Source: Hemibagrus wyckioides (taxonomy: Eukaryota; Chordata; Actinopteri; Siluriformes; Bagridae). From it: DNA of 64,000 nt. Below, one piece after another: positions 12,067 through 26,487 of the stretch. Position 1 is the first letter of the stretch. Each line of letters opens with the position of its first letter. Made by a program: the position numbers and the translations under genes. The stretch spans positions 16,049,280 through 16,113,279 of the forward strand of contig NC_080710.1 in NCBI RefSeq assembly GCF_019097595.1, written 5' to 3'. The notes beneath the pieces were generated by a model that searched no databases, had not been told where the DNA came from, and saw nothing but the letters and a program-made list of their open reading frames with translations.

Positions 12067-15000
12067 CCCCATGCATACTGTCACATGCGTCTACAGAAAT
12101 CTAACAAATTATAATCAAATACAGCAAAGCAAAGTGTGTACATTGTAAATGTCATTGTTGTTTACTCTTTAATGGTATCTGATTGAGGAACTTGTTGCCA
12201 TTAGAAATGGTATTGTATCTATATTTAGGCTGTGCAAGTTGCAAATACATACAGATAGATGGTTGGATTTTATGTACAGAAATGTATTTGTGTGCTCCTT
12301 TCCTGCAAGCTGTTTCATGCCTTTAAGTATGTAAACATGCACATTTAAGCATACATGCCTACATAGTCATGTGTAAGCCTACCGTGCATACTACAGCTAG
12401 GTATGCAAATTTCATTCTCTCTCATGCAAATTATTTGCTAGTTATTAAAATGGGAGAGCTTGTTTGGAAAAGCTGCCACCCCAGTGGGTTTTAGTGTTTC
12501 AATGGACACTGAACACAAGTGCCACTAATGCACCCTACGCACTCGGAACAAAAAGCTGATTAAAAGTTGTTTAGAGCAACTTATTCGAGTCAAGGAAAAA
12601 AATAAGGCCGAAAAGCATGACGTGTGGCAGTGCATATAAAAAGCCTGGCTATATTAAGCTCCAGATCTCAGTGGACACATAAGATATATCTTTCTCCCCA
12701 GGAAAGCTCTCTGTGTTGCTGTCACCTATCAATTGTGGCTGGCTGGCTGTCGTCCAGAGACTCGTCGAGGGCCAATCTCATCCTGCCATCCGTCTGTCAA
12801 TAGCGACAAAGCAAAATTATTGCACGCCACCAGATATTTATGACCAGTGAGCTTAAACCTGACAGGATAGTTCCATACTATTTGAGTCCTGAGCCCATAA
12901 ATTGGCCCAGAGATTGACCTCTGCTGCAAGTCATGACTCAGGGGAGCGCTGTGAAATCATAGTCCTAAAACATGGGGCACACTCTGGCTCCCAATGTGCC
13001 CTGCTCTGCCCCTAGAACAGCCTCATTATCCAATTAACACCACTCTCTGAGGGGATGTATGTGTGTGTCTGTGTCTATGTGTGTGTATCTTGCAAGCACT
13101 CCGTCAGCACTTGGATCTGCTCCACAGGAGAAAAGCCTGCTCGACTGTCAGCACTCAGCGTGAGCCATGTAGAGAGGCTTTGTGTAAACATAGCTGGGTT
13201 GTTGTTTGCATGTGCGCGTGTGTGTGTGTGCATGGTGCTAAATTATACCGCAATGTGTGTTTTTGTATATGTGTGGGCGAGTGTGGGCGAGTAGAAGTTT
13301 CGAACGTGACAAAATCCTAAATGCCACAATCTCAAGAGCTGAACTAGTTTTCGAAATTAGATACCACCACCACAACAAAAATATCATGCACACTGGTAAA
13401 TGCATGAAATCTTTCAAAATCGTCGGCTTTTGAATCCCCACAGAGTATTGGACCATTTTTGCCCTCTCCTTGTGTTGTGATTTGATCATTTCATAAGACA
13501 TGGCACATCGAAATGTGCGAGAACAAGTCTGGACAAATAAGAAGCTCTAAAAGTGAACTCTCCCCTGCGCTGCTTCCACTGTGCAACCTGGACCACCGGA
13601 GAACAGATTTGCATGCATATAAATGTGCACAAGTTCCAGGAAGTAAGTCGTCTGTGGAAAAAGGTGCTGCATAATGTTAACGTATTTGGCTTGAATCCCT
13701 TCCCGAAAGAAGTTCATTACCAGCCAGTTTGCTCATCTGTTTATATTTTCAAGGATGTTTACTTCTTCCTTTCTGCATCGCCTGCTTGCATGTGATTATT
13801 TTTGGCACATTTACTCAAGTTTACTCTTGAATGATCAGATATTTATGCGCTTGAGGGAGACTGAGTTGAAGCGTGGCCAGTTCAGTGACACATGAAGTGT
13901 TGAAGTGTTCTGCTGGTTTCTGTGACACATGACACTGGACAAGTGGGCTGAGAGTGACAGAATCACACTCATACAGACTTCTGCAAGACTGCCATCTGCT
14001 TTCAGCAATGCACTACCATCACACAAACACACACGTCCCCAGTATTATACTGGAGTTCAATTACATAGTCACATATCAATACTTGACACTTGCTATCCAT
14101 CCTTGGTTTAACAGCGGTGGAAAAATGATCAATTCATTAGCGAGCCCACTGAGCAAGGAAATCTAATGTGCTAGTCCCATGCTTTGATTTCCAAGAAAGC
14201 AAAATGACGAGGTAGGTAGCGTAACGCGATTATGCACATTGAGCTAGTTAAGTGTATTAACATAGACTATGAAAAAACAAACCTGTTTTTTTCCCTAATT
14301 TCGCACATCATATTTACGCCATTCATAAGCAATCAGCAGGCCATTGGCTAATGTTTTTGTTATGAGCTATGACCCATTGAGAGGACATCTATCCTCTTAT
14401 CCAGCATATAAAAGTTATTATGTTAAACTATGTGTTGTAAACAGGAAAGTCATATTACAGCTTTGCACTGGATTGTACTTTATATTCCACAAACCTGTGA
14501 CTGATTAAAGGTTGTCTGTCATTTGTACATGCTAATTAATCCAAGTAATAAAAATCATGCTAATGTCGTGCCATTTTTGTGGAATGCAGCAGGAAGTGGG
14601 ATTCAGAATGATTATAGCGTGCTATAGCTATAGTACAGTATAGTACAGGTGTTGTTGCATAAACATAGCGACCTAATAATTAAACATTTCTGTTTGTAAG
14701 TCGAAATGGTGTTGGTATTTTCTTCTGCTTTTGGTTGTTGAACCTACTTATTAACAACCTACAACAAATAAAAAACGTAGAAACCCAGACACAAAATCTG
14801 CTTGCTCCACACGTAGCGCTAATGATTTGTCCATTAGCTAACATTCAGGCTTTTGACTGGGGTTAATAATTTTCTTATCTGCTACACTGGCAGACCAGCA
14901 TTTATAGTTGGGTTTCACTTACCTCACATAAGCAGTCCTGACTGTTGTAGTGATGTTTGCGCTGTGGTTTTTTTGAGGGTTACAGGAGGGTGATTTGGGT

Positions 15001-17339
15001 TTATGAGTAGGCAGTTAATTGATGCAGAGAAGCAGTGTGGTGAGGACTGTATGACGGCTCTTACCAGAAGCCAGCCGTGAATCACTCAGGCGAGGGGTGG
15101 CAGAAACATGGCACTCAGGAGATTTACACTCAGATCACCCTCACTTACAGGAGCCCCAGTGACGAACCACGCTGATCTGTCTGCTATCTCAACCCACTCT
15201 TTCTCCATGTCTCACTCTTCCTCTCACTGCAATTACTCATGATTCCTCTATCAGATGTACAGTATCTTTGTTTAAGACACTTTTAAGCCATTTGAAAGCT
15301 AAGGCAATGTTCAGCACACTGAAGGAGAGCAATGGCTTTATTGACTCTGTTCTTTAACAGATTTTCTCCTTGAGCAGGCTGCTTATGGAACTTCTCCTGT
15401 TTATCATTTTGTTTGCTCTGCTAGGACTGACCCAGATGTTTCTGAATAGATTGGATTTCCTTGTTCTTTTTGCAGGCCCTGAAGGACTCATCCATGCACC
15501 CAACGGATTCACCTTTTCACCACAGCCCATTGAACAGCGATGGACAAAGGGCAACTGCAAAGCTAAGGGTGGTAACCCTTTCGACTGTGGGGAAAATAGA
15601 CTTGTTCAGGTTGAGGATTACAACATCATTTTTTGCACAGCTTAAGGGTGAGTTTGATGTGGAGTTAGATGGCCGGTCACAAAAGACTTTTTAAGATTTC
15701 TTTCTTAAGAGAAATGGGATATCTGTGGTGCATTTTTATTGTATTCTTCTTAAAGACCAGTCACCATTACCTTACCTTACTATCCCTTATACCTGGAAGC
15801 AGAGGTGCCCCGCTTGCTTTAAGTGTGAGATTGATAGCAATCTTTTTCTGCTGTCTCTGATGTTTGAAAACGTCAAGGAGTTGCAATTCTAAGCTTCTAT
15901 CTGACTTATTTAATAATGTAGAAATATTTATATGGCAATTAATATATGCGTTTAAGACAAAGAATAGCATAAAAATAGAAATACGCTAAATGTTGACAGT
16001 TTTATTTGCTTTAACTTTATTCAAGTTCATGGCTCAATATTAAAAAAATAATAATAATGAGATACATTGTCTGATAGAAGTCTTGACTTATTTTCTGGTG
16101 CAGTATTCAGTAGACCACTTACCGAATTATTTTGCCTTTTTAACTATATGGTACAAAGTAATAGATAATTTTTTAAATGAACATATGTACATTTAGCTAT
16201 TTTCCCCAGAGACGAAAATGCCCACTGTTTAAAATTAAAATGTAGTTTAAACTTTGATAATGCAATATTGTTAAGTGAGCCTGTAATCTCAGATATTAAC
16301 AACAGGGAGCTGATCTTGCTGTGATTATATTTTGGACAAAATAATTAGGCATCTCTCTCTCTCTGGCTCTCTCTCTCTCTCTCTCTCTCTCTAATCCCTA
16401 CACCTATAAGCTGTTACAGGAGCTCCACCCCATAGAGTGCAAATGTTTTTCAAAACCACAGTGCAAAGCAGCACACTGTGCAAGTCAGCTCTCAGTGATT
16501 TTACTCTTGACTTTATCACCCATTTGGTTGTACTTGCCACATAGAATGCAGAAAGCCCACTCCTTATAATTATTATGTATTCTGTCTATCTTTATAAGAG
16601 CTTTTCAGAAAACATCCCCCAGCTGGACATTCCAGTCCTCTCTGCTACTGCACAGCATATGGCACAATTTCTAGGGACCAAAGTCAACCCAACTGCTGCT
16701 GATGGAGTCGACTGCAGCTCTTCACTTGCAGGCCCTGATCACTGCCAGTGATTGATCCCCTTGTTTTTATCAGCTCTAATTAAACATTTAGAGCCACAGG
16801 CTCCCTGTTGCTCAATGTAATTTCCTCTAAATTCAAAAGTCTTGCAGCCCGAGAAATCTTTATTATTGGCAATGAACCCAGAGCGATAATGAGCAAATAG
16901 GATGAAACACCCGGTTTAGCAGCCCCCTGTCTCCATTTTTGGAGAGGAGGGGGAAATGTAGAGAAAGAGCAGGAGGAGTTGGGGGAAGACGGGGACACAT
17001 CAACGGCAGCAGCTCATTACCCAAAGATAAGGACATGTTCACAATCATGCCTGCATTCAAGGGGAATGGGGCAATTTACACCCAGCAGTACAAATAAGAG
17101 AGAGGAATAGTATTTTGCTGATTAGAAACTGGACAACACAGTGACACACATAGACACTGAATCTTTCAAAGATAAAATTTTGTGCCTTTTCAAGGTATAA
17201 CACAATGCCTGTATAGTGTTCCTGGATTAGAATATATACTGTATATAGTATGTATTCTTTCCACCAATCTTACACAATCTATAGTTAATGATGTGATTAT
17301 TTCAGCAAACTAAAGAGATGGGTGACAAATCAAAGGAAA
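12067..17339. other. Gene-desert sequence between miR-137 and snx7
   Basis: No exon is supported. Several hundred bases around 12580-12960 are unique, not repetitive and less AT-rich, the look of conserved non-coding elements that cluster near developmental and neuronal genes. Conservation cannot be judged from one sequence. A CT microsatellite lies at 16352-16392. Confidence 0.4.
16352..16392. repeat. (CT)n microsatellite
   Basis: About 40 bases of CT with one GG interruption. Confidence 0.92.
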
Positions 17340-17760
17340 AAGCAATATTAAGTGTCTTAATAAGGTGTTGGGCCACCATCAGCCTTAATAACAGCTTTAA
17401 AACACATTAACCTAGATTTTAGTCTTGTATAATCTGCAGCAAAAGCCACCATTCTGCCACAAGATATTTCCTCCATCAATATCCCCTCAATTGGATTGGA
17501 TTGGCTAACAAATTGGTCCAAAGTCTTTTAAAATCTGGTGACTATAAAGGCCATACAATTTGAACCACACATTTTGCCCTCATGCCTTGTGGATGGGGAC
17601 ATTATCATCCTGGAAGAGGCCACTTACATTACTGCTGGATCAGCAGGATTGAAATATTTCATTTTAGGGTTAGGTGATCAGGTGATCAGTCAAAATAATG
17701 TTCTACTGATTTGCAGTGACCCTTACCTTTAACACGGATTTACCCAAGATCCTCCATGAC
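17340..17760 (-). mobile_element. Decayed Tc1-like DNA transposon
   Basis: The stretch begins with TAAGGTGTTGGGCCACCA, a hallmark of a common teleost Tc1-like element read against its transposase. It continues with recognisable pieces such as CTTGTGGATGGGGACATTAT and TGATTTGCAGTGACCCTT, which on the minus strand encode the catalytic-domain region of the transposase. Multiple stops and indels show it is dead, and both ends are eroded. Confidence 0.8.
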
Positions 17761-20700
17761 CCAAGATCCTCCATTACTATTAAGTTAGAAGCAAAATTTA
17801 TCATATTCAAATTAGGACAAATCCCACAAGGCACACGCAAATGTGACTTCATTGTGTCCATGTCACTGCTCTGATTTATCCACTCTTGTATTTCTAAAGA
17901 CACATTCAGGTAAGTAAAAAATAAATTTTAACCCAAAGTATTTTTCTAATATAACTTTTTTTCACGTTGTGACATTGTGCATACTTTGTATGGACAATGT
18001 ATAAAATTTGTGCATGCACCTTTCTGTTTGTAGAAATAACTGTACATGCTTTATGATTGTAATTTTAGTCTAATGTTTATCTTAGTAAGCTTTAGGCAAT
18101 ATCCTGGCACTTCAGCAGTTGATGAGTGATGTTACAGTCTCTATTCTAGTCTCAAGAGCCAGTAGTAGAGCCAAGGCTAGCTGGATTAGAGCAGCAGCAA
18201 CAGCGGCCTCCCCCAGGTCCTAGCACCCTACATCTCAGCAAATTATGAATTTGGAGATATGATGGCATGGTTGAATAAGGAAGAATGAATGAGCTAAAAC
18301 TACTGATGATTTAATTTAATAATGTACATTTTTAAGAGGTGAGGCTTGGGGTGGTCTAGCAACAACCCTGTCCACATATATTATTGTCCACAAACCACAG
18401 GAGAACCTTCCATGTCCCCATCCATGCTTATGTATTAACAACATTAAAGCCAATCTGATGTTTCAGTGCAGGGAAAGCATTACTCTTTTAAGAAGCACAT
18501 GGCACTATCTGTCTCCATCTCACTCAGTGTGGGGCCTAATGGCTCTGATTGTTCTCCAAATTCAATTTAGACAGGATATTACCGTTACATGAGCTCTCTT
18601 TAACAATGCCATTTCCCTTGCTTACACAGAACATTACCCAGCAAGGCTTGGTTCTTCAACGCTAAAACCAAAAAATGTCTCTGCAATCTTACAGCTCCGT
18701 GAACAATGGTGGCATGATTGGTGATTTCAAACTGTATTTAACAGACTTAATTGAAATCCTACGGCAGAGCATGCTGGATGTATTTGGCTATAAGCTGCCC
18801 TACTTTCAGCGTAGCGGCACGCGGAATGAAATCAATCAGGAAAACAATTGCATCGCACGATTGGTGATGATCATCTCACACATGGACACACATACTCACA
18901 CACACTCACACGTAAACACAAACAGCTCTGCACCAATCATATCAGCGTGTTTTTTCCTGTCACCATGAAGCTGTAAACCCATAGGTAAATATTGTCATCT
19001 CTTGAGTCACATGAGTATAATGGTTAATGAAGGGAGATGATATTTGTCAGCAGTCTTGTTCCCTGTGATGTTGTGTAAATAAGCTTTCTCATAATGGTCA
19101 CACAGTGCATTGTGTGGACCAGGCTGGGGAAGTTTCATAGGCCAGTCCGGCTGATTATTTTAACAAATAGCATTGCTATTCAAGTCAACAGAAAGGTTTC
19201 CAATGACAGCTCACATGACAAAAGGTCAGAAGCAGGCTGCTTGGCGTTAATTAAGTAAAATTGGTGAATGTCAGAACTACAAAGGTCAGTGCTAATCCCC
19301 TGATATTGTCTGGTCTCCACCACTTCCATGCCAAGAGAGAGTGTGCAGTCGGGTTGGGGGTATTGTGCAGTGTGGGGGCTCTGCAGAAAAGATTATGCAG
19401 CCTATATTCATTCAGCACTATTTAAAGATTAATGCAGCAACATGATGCCAACAGCACCACTAGAAACATGCACAGTGGGGACATTAGATTTCAAATATCT
19501 CACCTATGAAGGTAATGAAAAAAATTTAAATGTCACTTGTACATTTTTAGAAATCTTGAATAAGAATATTTGCACAGCAAACGATACTGGTACTAAAGCG
19601 TCGTTTAGGATATTATAGAGATTGAACACCTCTGTGTATGCATTCTCCACCATTCTACAGCAAATGTCCCAATTAGTAACACAGAGAGAAGTTTGCTGTG
19701 TGGTGGGGACGCACATCCGCTCCTTCTTTGATTATTGGCAATCTCTGGGGAGGCTGTGACACAAAACAGCCCTGACTCATTTATAATGAGCAATATCTCA
19801 AGTCTCCTCTGTGTCCTGCATTGATTATTGTTACCCTTTTGCACTCGCCATAATGCCTTATATAATTGCTCTACCCACATGCTGGTATTCAGTACAATAA
19901 GTAATCTTAAGTAGTAGGTAAGACAGCAGTGTAGGGCAACACTGAATTAATCACTGCAATACAGCCCTGTAACAACAGGGGTAATTAATCAGGTACTGAG
20001 TAAAAAGATGCATATACTTGGCACAGAGTCCAATACGTTTGCAGTCATGAGGAAAGGGACGAAGACAGACAGACAGACAGAGATTGTGTCAGTGTCAAAA
20101 GTAGTGGAGTAGTGTCAGAATGCGTGGTTGCACTCTAGCAGTTTGTATGGCTGTATTGGGGCTCTGAAGGCATTGTTGGCTGCTGCAGCTCATCACAGGC
20201 TCCCGCTCCGTGGAGACCGCGCATTAACTCGTCAGGAGATCTGACAGTAGCACAATGCCACCGTACCAGCTCCTCGCGTGCACAAATCTCATTTCCATTA
20301 CAATTAAAGCCTTGCCAATGGATTCAGAATGATGTTTTCTCTGCAGGGGACTAATATGCCTTTCCTAACAGTCTGATATTGTAGTGATCCAGGTGGCTAC
20401 ATTTTCCCCCACCTACCCATCCTCCTACACACACATAAACACACACACACATGCAAACACACACACTTCTGTGCCAGAATGCATCTCGCCAAATGCTTTA
20501 AATTTCCCAGAATGTGTGTGTTTTCCCTGAGGTCAACTTGTGGAAATTAGTCTTGGTAGCTACTATGAAGTGGCGCAGAAATCATGCTTTGCATTGTATC
20601 ACTGATTTTCCCGCTCAAGCATTATGTCTTACCTCATTCTACATCACTTTACACATCCATGCTCAGAATAAAGCCCATCTACAGATTTGATTTGAATCTT

Positions 20701-23005
20701 ATTTTATTCAACAAGTCTTAACCACATAGAGTTCCAGTAATCTGTCGAGGGTAGATGCAGATACAATTTCCAGCTTTAGTGTATGATATTTATTGCCTGA
20801 GACCATTAGGAAAAATATTTTTATAGATCTGACCTTAAGATGTAAGTATTGGTAGAGTGCAATAAGAAGAAACTGTGAGCACAGAAAATCATATATACAG
20901 GAGAGGACTGGAGAGTTGTTTTCTAATCCAAGCGCTCGTTTTACCAAAAGCAGAGTTAAACTTGATAATTCAACAGTGCCATTGCTGCTGCATATGTGAG
21001 GCTGGTGATGAGGACTGATTTAGACTTTGCTTGTGGTGGAGATGGAAGAGGACAACAGGAAAGACACAGCAGGAGTGCAGTTATTTGCAATTACACCAGG
21101 GACTCTGCAGAGCGCAAAGAGAATGCACTCTACACAAAACAGGACATCCCAGTAATTTTGAAAAATATTTTTTCCCCCTCTTCCCCTCATACTCAACATT
21201 AGGCCTGAATTATTTATGCAGGTGCCTCAATGTATTTTTAATCATGAGACAAATTGAACAGTGAACAGGGCTGCCGTCATTATTATCTGTCGGCCATGAG
21301 AGTATATCCTTTACTCCAGCGTGCATTTTAACCCAAACCGTAATTGCTCATTTTTCAGGAAATGATTAGCATAAAAGGGTTGCATTACAGCAGGAATGTG
21401 AAAAGAAAATAATTAGTGCTCCAGCGCAAATCTAATTTGGAGGAACATGGTAGCCTTTTAGCGAGAGAGCGCTTGCATTGATGATTAGGCTGGATGACAT
21501 GTGAGGTGACAAGGCCTCTGCTCTCGAATGTTATGAAGCTCTAGGTCATTGGTAGAAAAGGGCTTTATTTCGAGGACCGCTCGCATCCTACCTTCAGGTG
21601 TTAGGTTATCCAAGCCTCTCTTAAAGATGTGGAATCATTACTGCTCTTTAAATGCTCCAGTGATTTGTCTAAGCCAGGAATACAGACATTTGCAAGAGAA
21701 AAGATAAAGGCAGTTCATGGAGGGAGAGAGTGTGAGAGCGAGAAGCTACATTAAAAAAGTCCTTGAATTTCTATTCATGCATTTTCTTTTTCTTTTTTTT
21801 TGTTCTAGATGGCAAGTATAGCTGGGAACCAGACATAATGTTACTGGACCAAACATCCCCAGAGACAGAAGGGTCCTATCACAGACAGTAGCTGATAGAA
21901 AGTGATGAGACTGATGATATAGAAGGAAATGTCTGCAGTTACAAAGATGGACTATAAATGGTTTAGTCCGGGTAGATAAAAAGCAAGAGAGGAGATATTT
22001 GAGTACAAGGTTTGTCTTTTATGGACAGATTTGTTTTTTTGTCCAAATGATGCAACCTTTTTGTGTTTAAGTTTAAGTTTTTGATTGTTTTATCTGGGCT
22101 ATAAAGCAGCTCATTAGACTCAGGTTAGTTGAAATGAAATGATATCATAGCTGAGATAGCGACTTGTGATGCCCCACTGACCTGAAAATGATTCACTGCA
22201 CTATGATCTCAAGCCTTAAGAGACACACTGACCCAGGCATTACCTCACATGGCACGGTATGACAACTCACCGGGTTCATTACACCTCATCAGTGTATTAT
22301 GAGGCAAGTAAATGTGACCAGAGACGTATTGAGCCATTGAACGTTTATATGGAGCATAAACTAATACATGGGCTAGCATGACCTAATGATCACATATTCC
22401 TCTGAATGTAGTGCCCATTCTTCGGGTTACTGATACAATATACTGTATTGGAAATGGAGCAAGGCGAGTTGTTTTTTTTTTTATACTGCGGTCAGGAGCA
22501 TTTAGAAGTCCAAGGGGAGATGTCAGGAGAAAAGCGTTCACGTTGGATGGCGTGGTTAGGCGATGTTCTCAAAGGACTTGCTGAACAGTCTTCTACATCC
22601 TCCACCTCTCAGCCCCCCAACACTGCCTCATACATAATGCACACAGCGCTCAACTCATTTCCACACAAGACAGCACCAGTGTTATGAAATGCAAGTTAAT
22701 GGGTAAACTAATTGCAATAAACAGGAGTGGTGTTTAGTGTGTGCAAGCTCTTTAATAGGGAAAACAGACCTAATTAGGGAGTGGTGGTGATGTGACAGCG
22801 GGTGCAGAGCAGGCTTTTCCATTCATCACTGGGGGAGGGGGGGTCACGCCAGTGCTCTGATCATCATCAGTGTGACTGGACCTGCGAGTACTTCTTAAAG
22901 CGAGCCGCTTCTGCTATTGATCTACTGCACTATGTGCCACCAGCAGCCTGAACGAGACCTTCCAGTCCTTGTCATCAAAGAGCGGTTGATGTTTTATCAC
23001 CTTCA

Positions 23006-23040
23006 AACACACACACACACACACACATACACACACACAC
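23006..23040. repeat. (CA)n microsatellite
   Basis: CA units with one TA interruption, followed by degenerate ATAC units. Confidence 0.9.
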
Positions 23041-23692
23041 AGATACATACATATACATACATAGACAGACGTGAGGACACAAACATACAAACAAGCTTGT
23101 GGATCTAGAGCTACTCAATGGCAGTCTGCACTTGATCACACACATTCACTCAAAAACTCACACTCTGAACCAACCGAGGCGCACACACATGTGTTTGTGC
23201 ACAAACAAATGCCCAATAATGATGTTGGATCCACTCTCATTGCTTTTTGATGAGAGGGAATTGAAAGAGCAGGCTGCTATGATGTGGTCTAACAATGCTG
23301 GCCCTTATTTGCATTAAGAGCAACCAGGTAGTCTTGGTAATGGCTTTGTGGCTTTGCAACGGATGTCTTTGAAGCTGCTGAATCAATGTGCCACTTCAAA
23401 ACTTCATATCCTTCCACATAACACTCCTCAGGCTACTCAGGCACTACCAGGAGACCAAAGCAAAACAGGAAGAGCCAAAATGGCCTCAGGCATTTTCCTT
23501 TTCTCCCAATTCCAGTAGAACAAATATTCCTGGGTGGGTGTCAGACCCAGTAGACATTCAGAAGCATGAAAGTGAATAAGAATGGACATGTCATCTTCTG
23601 GTCACTCATCCATATTCGTTTTATGTATGTATGTATGTCTGTGTCTCTTTTTTATAATAGTGATAGATAAGAAATTTTGTTACAAACAGAGT

Positions 23693-23820
23693 TTAACTGC
23701 TCACTGTTGAGACCTGTCCAGGGTGTACCCCTGCCTTTTGCCCAATGTGCGCTGGGCTAGGCTCCAGCAGACCCCTGTGACCCTAATTAGTAATAAAGTG
23801 GGTAGAGAAAATGGATGGAT
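23693..23820 (+). repeat. Teleost SINE/LINE 3'-tail fragment
   Basis: The phrase GACCTGTCCAGGGTGTACCC, followed by CTGGGCTAGGCTCCAGCAGA and ending in AAATGGATGGATAGATG, is a 3' tail shared by many dispersed fish retroposons. Only the tail is present; no tRNA-like head or reverse-transcriptase frame is visible before it. Confidence 0.7.
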
Positions 23821-24030
23821 AGATGTTTTGCAAATATCATGGATCACCTAATTGCCATGCTTCCTATTTCATACTGTAAGCACATGACACACCCTTGTGG
23901 GGTATTTTGTGTATTTTTTCAATGTGGAAAGGATTTTTTTTTTGTTATTTTATAAGTGTTATCGGTTTTGTTAAAAAAAATCATTATTAATTAATATTTA
24001 TTTATTATAAAACATTAGTAATCAATTATT

Positions 24031-24142
24031 ATGTATATGTATGTACGTATGTACGTATGTATGTATGTATGTATGTACGTATGTATGTATGTATGTATGT
24101 ATGTATGTATGTACATATGTATGTATGTATGTATGTATGTAT
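24031..24142. repeat. (ATGT)n microsatellite
   Basis: About 28 tetranucleotide units with scattered ACGT and ACAT variants. Open frames on both strands here are repeat translations only. Confidence 0.95.
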
Positions 24143-25400
24143 TTCTTCTTCCACCCGGTAAAAGATATTAAATGTAACAAGAATGTTAATGTAATCAGCC
24201 ACATTCACACAAATACAGGGTTTTTCACATTCCACTGTAGATCACTTGCATTAGGAATGTGTTAAGAGAAAGGAAGAGCCAGGCCCACTATTGGATGTGA
24301 CTGTGGGGGTAATGTGAAGAATGGAAGGTGATGGTTAGTCATTACAGCCATCAATGTGGGTCCTAGAAAATGAAGCCTGACAGGCCCAGCTTCTTCCTAG
24401 AGACATCCTGTCACCCAGCACCAAAGCAAAGGGTAAGCTGATTAAATGGGACCTTTTCCAGTATGCTTGTTTATTTAGCTCCCATAAAAACAGCTCTCCC
24501 CATTATGAGATAGTGACTGAGGAGCAGAACAGCAGGCGAGCAGCTCAAACGGATAGTGTAATTGGGAAGCAGATAGTATCCTTAGCAATGGATGACCTGT
24601 ATGGAGGTCCCAATGGATGTGTCAGGATCATACTATCCACGCAGATTAACATAACTAAAATGACATGCCAACTTTGGTATGTTCCAAGGGACACTAATTA
24701 CGGAGCCAGAGTTTAAATCAATACCTCAGAGGAAACACAGTTACCAAGAAAAGAGAGGAACGGAAAATCCAAATTACAATTGGCTATTTTTTTCTACAAA
24801 CACCTCATTAGAGAGAGACAGTGTTATCATTGTACTGCTGAAGCTTCTGTCTCTGTGTCTAATGCCAGCCAATTTGCTCTGTTTGCTCAAAAGGCTCCGC
24901 TGTGGTTAGTGCCTATGCATCGCTTTAAATTTTAATGTTCCAAGTTCACACTAGAGGCTTCTGGGGGCCCATCAAGGCAGGGACAGGAGCCAGTTGTCCA
25001 TCTCTCCTCTAGAAGGATGTGGAAGTATTACATTAGATGGTAAATCAACACCAAGCTTGTTAATTATTTAGCAAAACAAAGTGCTGCAGTCATAGATACT
25101 CTGCTGTGCGCCTGTGCAATGTTTAATCTATATAATGTATCTGGAGGCAGAGAGTTGATGAAAGAAATGGGAGGGTAGAGACTGGAGAGGGTGAGAGGTG
25201 TGAAGTAATGAGGCAGACAGAGACAAGGATGGCGGGGCAGAGTAAAGCACACATTAGGAGAGTCGGAAGGATGGGGTGAGACATTGAGTGATAAGCTTTG
25301 GAATGGAAAATAAACAAATGACAAGCTAAATTTTGCAATGTGTCATGACGAATAAAGAAAATGACTAATTGTTAAATAGCAAAGATGGTATAAGAGGCTG

Positions 25401-25401
25401 A

Positions 25402-25457
<56 letters not shown>

Positions 25458-25459
25458 AA
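25401..25459. repeat. (AAAG)n microsatellite
   Basis: About 15 perfect AAAG units. Confidence 0.95.
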
Positions 25460-26436
25460 ATTGCTATTATTGTTAGAAAACTCTCAAGTCTTTGTAACAG
25501 AAAGAAAAAACAAAATTGAAACATTCATAAAAGTCATAAATTATTAGCAAGATGCCGTTTTTGTTGTTTTGCTATTCTAAACCTTGAATTCACTTCATTC
25601 TTACCTATAACTCTATCTTCATTTAGTTTAATGAACACAGGCCATTATGAATGCAAGTAAGCACACTGACAAATGAGTTCCTTCTTTTTAAAACACCAGC
25701 ATATAGCAAATAATTCCAGTACACACAATTATAGTGATGGTCCTGACATTCCAAGAAGCACCACTGCTGTTATTAATAAAACATACTGAGCTGAAATAGA
25801 GTGAGAGATGAGTCGTTAGAGGAGGAGGTGCCGGCATAAGGTCTCGGAATTGATGCTGTAGCAGCCACAAGCCTAATTATTGAAACGAGTCAGCTGTGCT
25901 GTGTGTCTGGGCTACATTCATCCGGCACTGTCCTCCTTCTGTTGCCCACCAGCCTGTCCCACTCTCTTCCTGAACCCAGCCTTCTGTCAGCCATGCAAGT
26001 TTGGAAAGTAAACTATAGAACACAGCAGCCTAATGAGTGAGCTCTATATTCTCTGTGAATAAATCTAGGGTTGTTTTGTATGGATCTGTGTGCTTATTCT
26101 TACTTTAAATGACTAAACGGTTATAAAGAAAATATCAAGAAATGATGGAGATCCATGTATAGATTTTTAGTTAGCTTCTTTCCCACAGAATAATTGTCTT
26201 AGACATCAGGGAATAGGTGGACAGTTAAAGGGGCGTTGGGTGGAACTGACAGTGGTCAGGAAGTAAATTTCAATAACACTTGAATGGCTTTTGCCTTCAA
26301 TTAATTTCCCTGTGTACAAAGCCCAACCTCCCTGAGTCCCAGTTTTCTAATCTTACCTAATGCATGCAAACTTCCACACAAGCCCACTTTGTGAAATCTG
26401 GGAATATCTGGGCAAAACACACAAAAAAACAAACAT

Positions 26437-26487
26437 TGTTGTATGTGTAAGGTAACTTACACATATAGTTACCTTACACATACAACA
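26437..26487. repeat. Perfect 20-base inverted repeat
   Basis: Arms 26437-26456 and 26468-26487 are perfectly complementary and separated by an 11-base spacer. The arm contains GTATGTGTAAGGTAAC. I recognise no known microRNA or element. Confidence 0.85.

Noticed and set aside
15370..15645. 91-codon frame with a hydrophobic first half
   Set aside because: The hydrophobic segment comes from a T-rich stretch. No conserved motif, no start context and no matching splice partners.
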